From the NCBI GenBank assembly GCA_017476425.1, contig JAFUZV010000040.1, positions 1-32,797 of the forward strand: a DNA stretch of 32,797 nt, written 5' to 3'. A program made the translations under genes and the position numbers. Under the pieces are notes generated by a model that had not been told where the DNA came from, searched no databases, and worked only from the letters and a program-made list of their open reading frames with translations. Position 1 is the stretch's first letter. Each line of letters begins with the position of its first letter. This document shows, piece by piece, positions 31,563-32,797 of the stretch. This DNA comes from Selenomonadaceae bacterium (GTDB lineage Bacteria; Bacillota; Negativicutes; Selenomonadales; Selenomonadaceae).

Positions 31563-32339
31563 ATGGCAGATTTTGTTCCGATAGATGAGGCTATGAAGTC
31601 CGCATTGAAAGAATACGGCGAAGATTTTTACAAAGAATATTTGAGACGTTCGATAATTTATGGCTGGAAAGATATTATCGGCGAAACGAATGCTAAACAT
31701 ATTAAGCCGCTGAGAATTGAATATAAAAGACTTTATGTCTATGTCAGTGATAGTTCGTGGCGATCAACTGTTTATGCTTACAAGTCAACTTATCTTAAAA
31801 ATATCAATGAATTTGTTGGTGAAGAATTGATTGATGATATAGTTTTTGGTAAACCGGATGAAAAGCCTGTTGAAGTAGTCAAAAAGAATGATGAGCTTGA
31901 AGAAAGCGATCCGGCAGAAGAGATCAAGAAAATTAATTTGACTGATGAAGAAATTGCAGAGATCGAAAAATCCTGCGAAAAATACAATGATTCACCATTG
32001 AAAAACGTATTTTTAGAAACATCGATCAGCAGGTTGAAATATGAAAAGTATCTGCGAAAGAAAGGTCATCACGAATGCCCAAAATGTGGAAGACTTTGCA
32101 AGCCGGAAGAAAAAATTTGTAGTGATTGTCAAAGAAAAGAACGTGATCAACTTTATCAAGAGATCAGAAATATTTTTTATGAAGTGCCTTTTGCGACTTA
32201 TGCCGAAGTCAAAAATGAAATTTCTAATCGAATGCCGGAAATGTTAAGCTATTGTCAGCCTGATGTAGTCGATAGAATTAAATCAAATCTTGTTCAAGAA
32301 ATTTGCAGTACGTTGACGGCAAGGACGAAAAGAAGATAA
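31563..32339 (+). CDS. dciA: DUF721 (DciA-like) protein with C-terminal zinc-finger tail
   Basis: Residues 1-100 match DUF721 (YGWKDIIGETNAKHIKPLRIEYKRL, then LYVYVSDSSWRSTVYAYKST), the fold of the replicative helicase loader/operator DciA. An acidic linker follows, then CPKCGRLCKPEEKICSDCQ, a four-cysteine zinc-ribbon-like motif near residue 177, and a helical tail of about 60 residues. At 258 residues it is much longer than a bare DUF721 protein. It lies 114 bases before gyrB, as in many bacteria where DUF721 sits in the dnaA-dnaN-recF-gyrB cluster. GGTGGTGATTAA precedes the ATG. Confidence 0.82.
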   Translation: MADFVPIDEAMKSALKEYGEDFYKEYLRRSIIYGWKDIIGETNAKHIKPLRIEYKRLYVYVSDSSWRSTVYAYKSTYLKNINEFVGEELIDDIVFGKPDEKPVEVVKKNDELEESDPAEEIKKINLTDEEIAEIEKSCEKYNDSPLKNVFLETSISRLKYEKYLRKKGHHECPKCGRLCKPEEKICSDCQRKERDQLYQEIRNIFYEVPFATYAEVKNEISNRMPEMLSYCQPDVVDRIKSNLVQEICSTLTARTKRR

Positions 32340-32350
32340 AATTTTTAGTA

Positions 32351-32464
32351 ATGCTGTTTAAAGGTGTTAAGCCGAAAGATTTAACAGAAAAAATTATTTC
32401 TCAAACACTTTATGAATTGAGATATGATATACCGATGAAAGGAAGATGGAAATTTGAAAAATGA
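32351..32464 (+). CDS. Possible small protein between dciA and gyrB
   Basis: A 37-codon frame ([20 protein letters not shown], then a Tyr/Arg/Trp-containing end) starts at ATG 32351 and overlaps the gyrB start by 11 bases. The upstream ribosome binding site is poor. No family is recognised. It may be a leader peptide or chance. Confidence 0.3.
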   Translation: MLFKGVKPKDLTEKIISQTLYELRYDIPMKGRWKFEK

Positions 32465-32797
32465 AATTGACGAAACAAAATTAATTGATCTTGAAAATGA
32501 TGACGAAGATGAAGATGAGGAAATTCCCGTACATATTCCAAGCGATGAAGATGATGACGAAGAAGACGAGATCGAAATTCATCACGACGTAGAAAGCGCA
32601 GAGGTCACCGCCGTCAAAGGTGAATATGCTGCTGAACAAATTCAAATTCTTGAAGGACTTGACGCAGTTAGAATGCGTCCGAGTATGTATATCGGATCGA
32701 CTTCGGAGCGTGGACTTCACCATTTAGTTTACGAAGTTGTCGACAATTCGATCGACGAGGCTTTAGCCGGTTATTGTTCAAAGATCGGCGTAACAAT
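32454..32797 (+). CDS. gyrB: DNA gyrase subunit B (partial, runs off the window)
   Basis: The N-terminal 114 residues are seen. The ATPase (GHKL) start is standard: [24 protein letters not shown] and [18 protein letters not shown], with the catalytic Glu and ATP-binding Asn of the EVVDN motif. The start is TTG 32454 after a GGAAGATGGA site; no ATG precedes it in frame. The first 57 residues are an extra, very acidic segment (Asp/Glu runs such as NDDEDEDEE and DEDDDEEDE) absent from usual GyrB, which begins near the Tyr at position 58. Confidence 0.93.
   Translation, partial: MKNEIDETKLIDLENDDEDEDEEIPVHIPSDEDDDEEDEIEIHHDVESAEVTAVKGEYAAEQIQILEGLDAVRMRPSMYIGSTSERGLHHLVYEVVDNSIDEALAGYCSKIGVT

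Overview
The window reads as an AT-rich, densely packed Firmicute-type chromosome, most likely a diderm Firmicute (Negativicutes-like). The Firmicute signal is gene order: ireB-ruvX-DUF1292-mltG-U32 protease, secA close to prfB, DUF5693 next to csaB, and a DUF721 (DciA) gene next to gyrB. A cysteine-containing heptosyltransferase of the Aah/TibC type hints at a diderm envelope. Ribosome binding sites are strong (GAGGTGA type), and TTG starts are common (secA, the gene at 3365, hisC, gdhA, aroQ, gyrB). The lineage call is inference from gene content, not from a marker alignment.

Layout. 1-9114 (+): divergent promoter pair, folB-like gene, secA, then an accessory trio (unknown gene, Rpn-family nuclease, stand-alone copy of the Rpn C-terminal domain) placed between secA and prfB. 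prfB carries the RF2 programmed +1 frameshift. An LmeA-like lipid-binding protein and the DUF5693 membrane protein follow. 9173-16468 (+): csaB, an aldo/keto reductase with its own promoter and terminator, then hisC, a TrmB-type regulator, hisB, an autotransporter-type heptosyltransferase and a sugar isomerase-like TIM barrel. 16552-26834 (-): gdhA, a decayed gene, acylphosphatase, U32 protease, mltG, DUF1292, ruvX, ireB, asd, a second Rpn nuclease, another decayed gene and an acyl-CoA synthetase. 27084-30176 (+): aroQ-pepP, then pncB. 30240-31560: a graveyard of mobile DNA containing a 438-bp internally deleted IS5-like element, a promoter-driven structured-RNA candidate, and an IS110 transposase N-terminus preceded by a possible bridge-RNA leader. 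31563-end (+): dciA with a zinc-finger tail and the start of gyrB, whose N-terminus is extended and very acidic.

The most interesting system is the Rpn pair. Both full-length nucleases (4145-4930 and 23610-24452) have an in-frame ATG at exactly codon 204, each preceded by a Shine-Dalgarno sequence and each starting Met-Ser-Pro. The internal product would be the C-terminal domain alone, as described for the intragenic antitoxins of Rpn nucleases. Next to the first copy this domain also exists as a separate gene with its own RBS, directly coupled to prfB. Short dispersed repeats (ATTCTGCATTCT-like, ATTGCCCATT-like, AGCCCTCAGCCCT-like) fill many gene borders, and one lies in frame inside the U32 protease gene.
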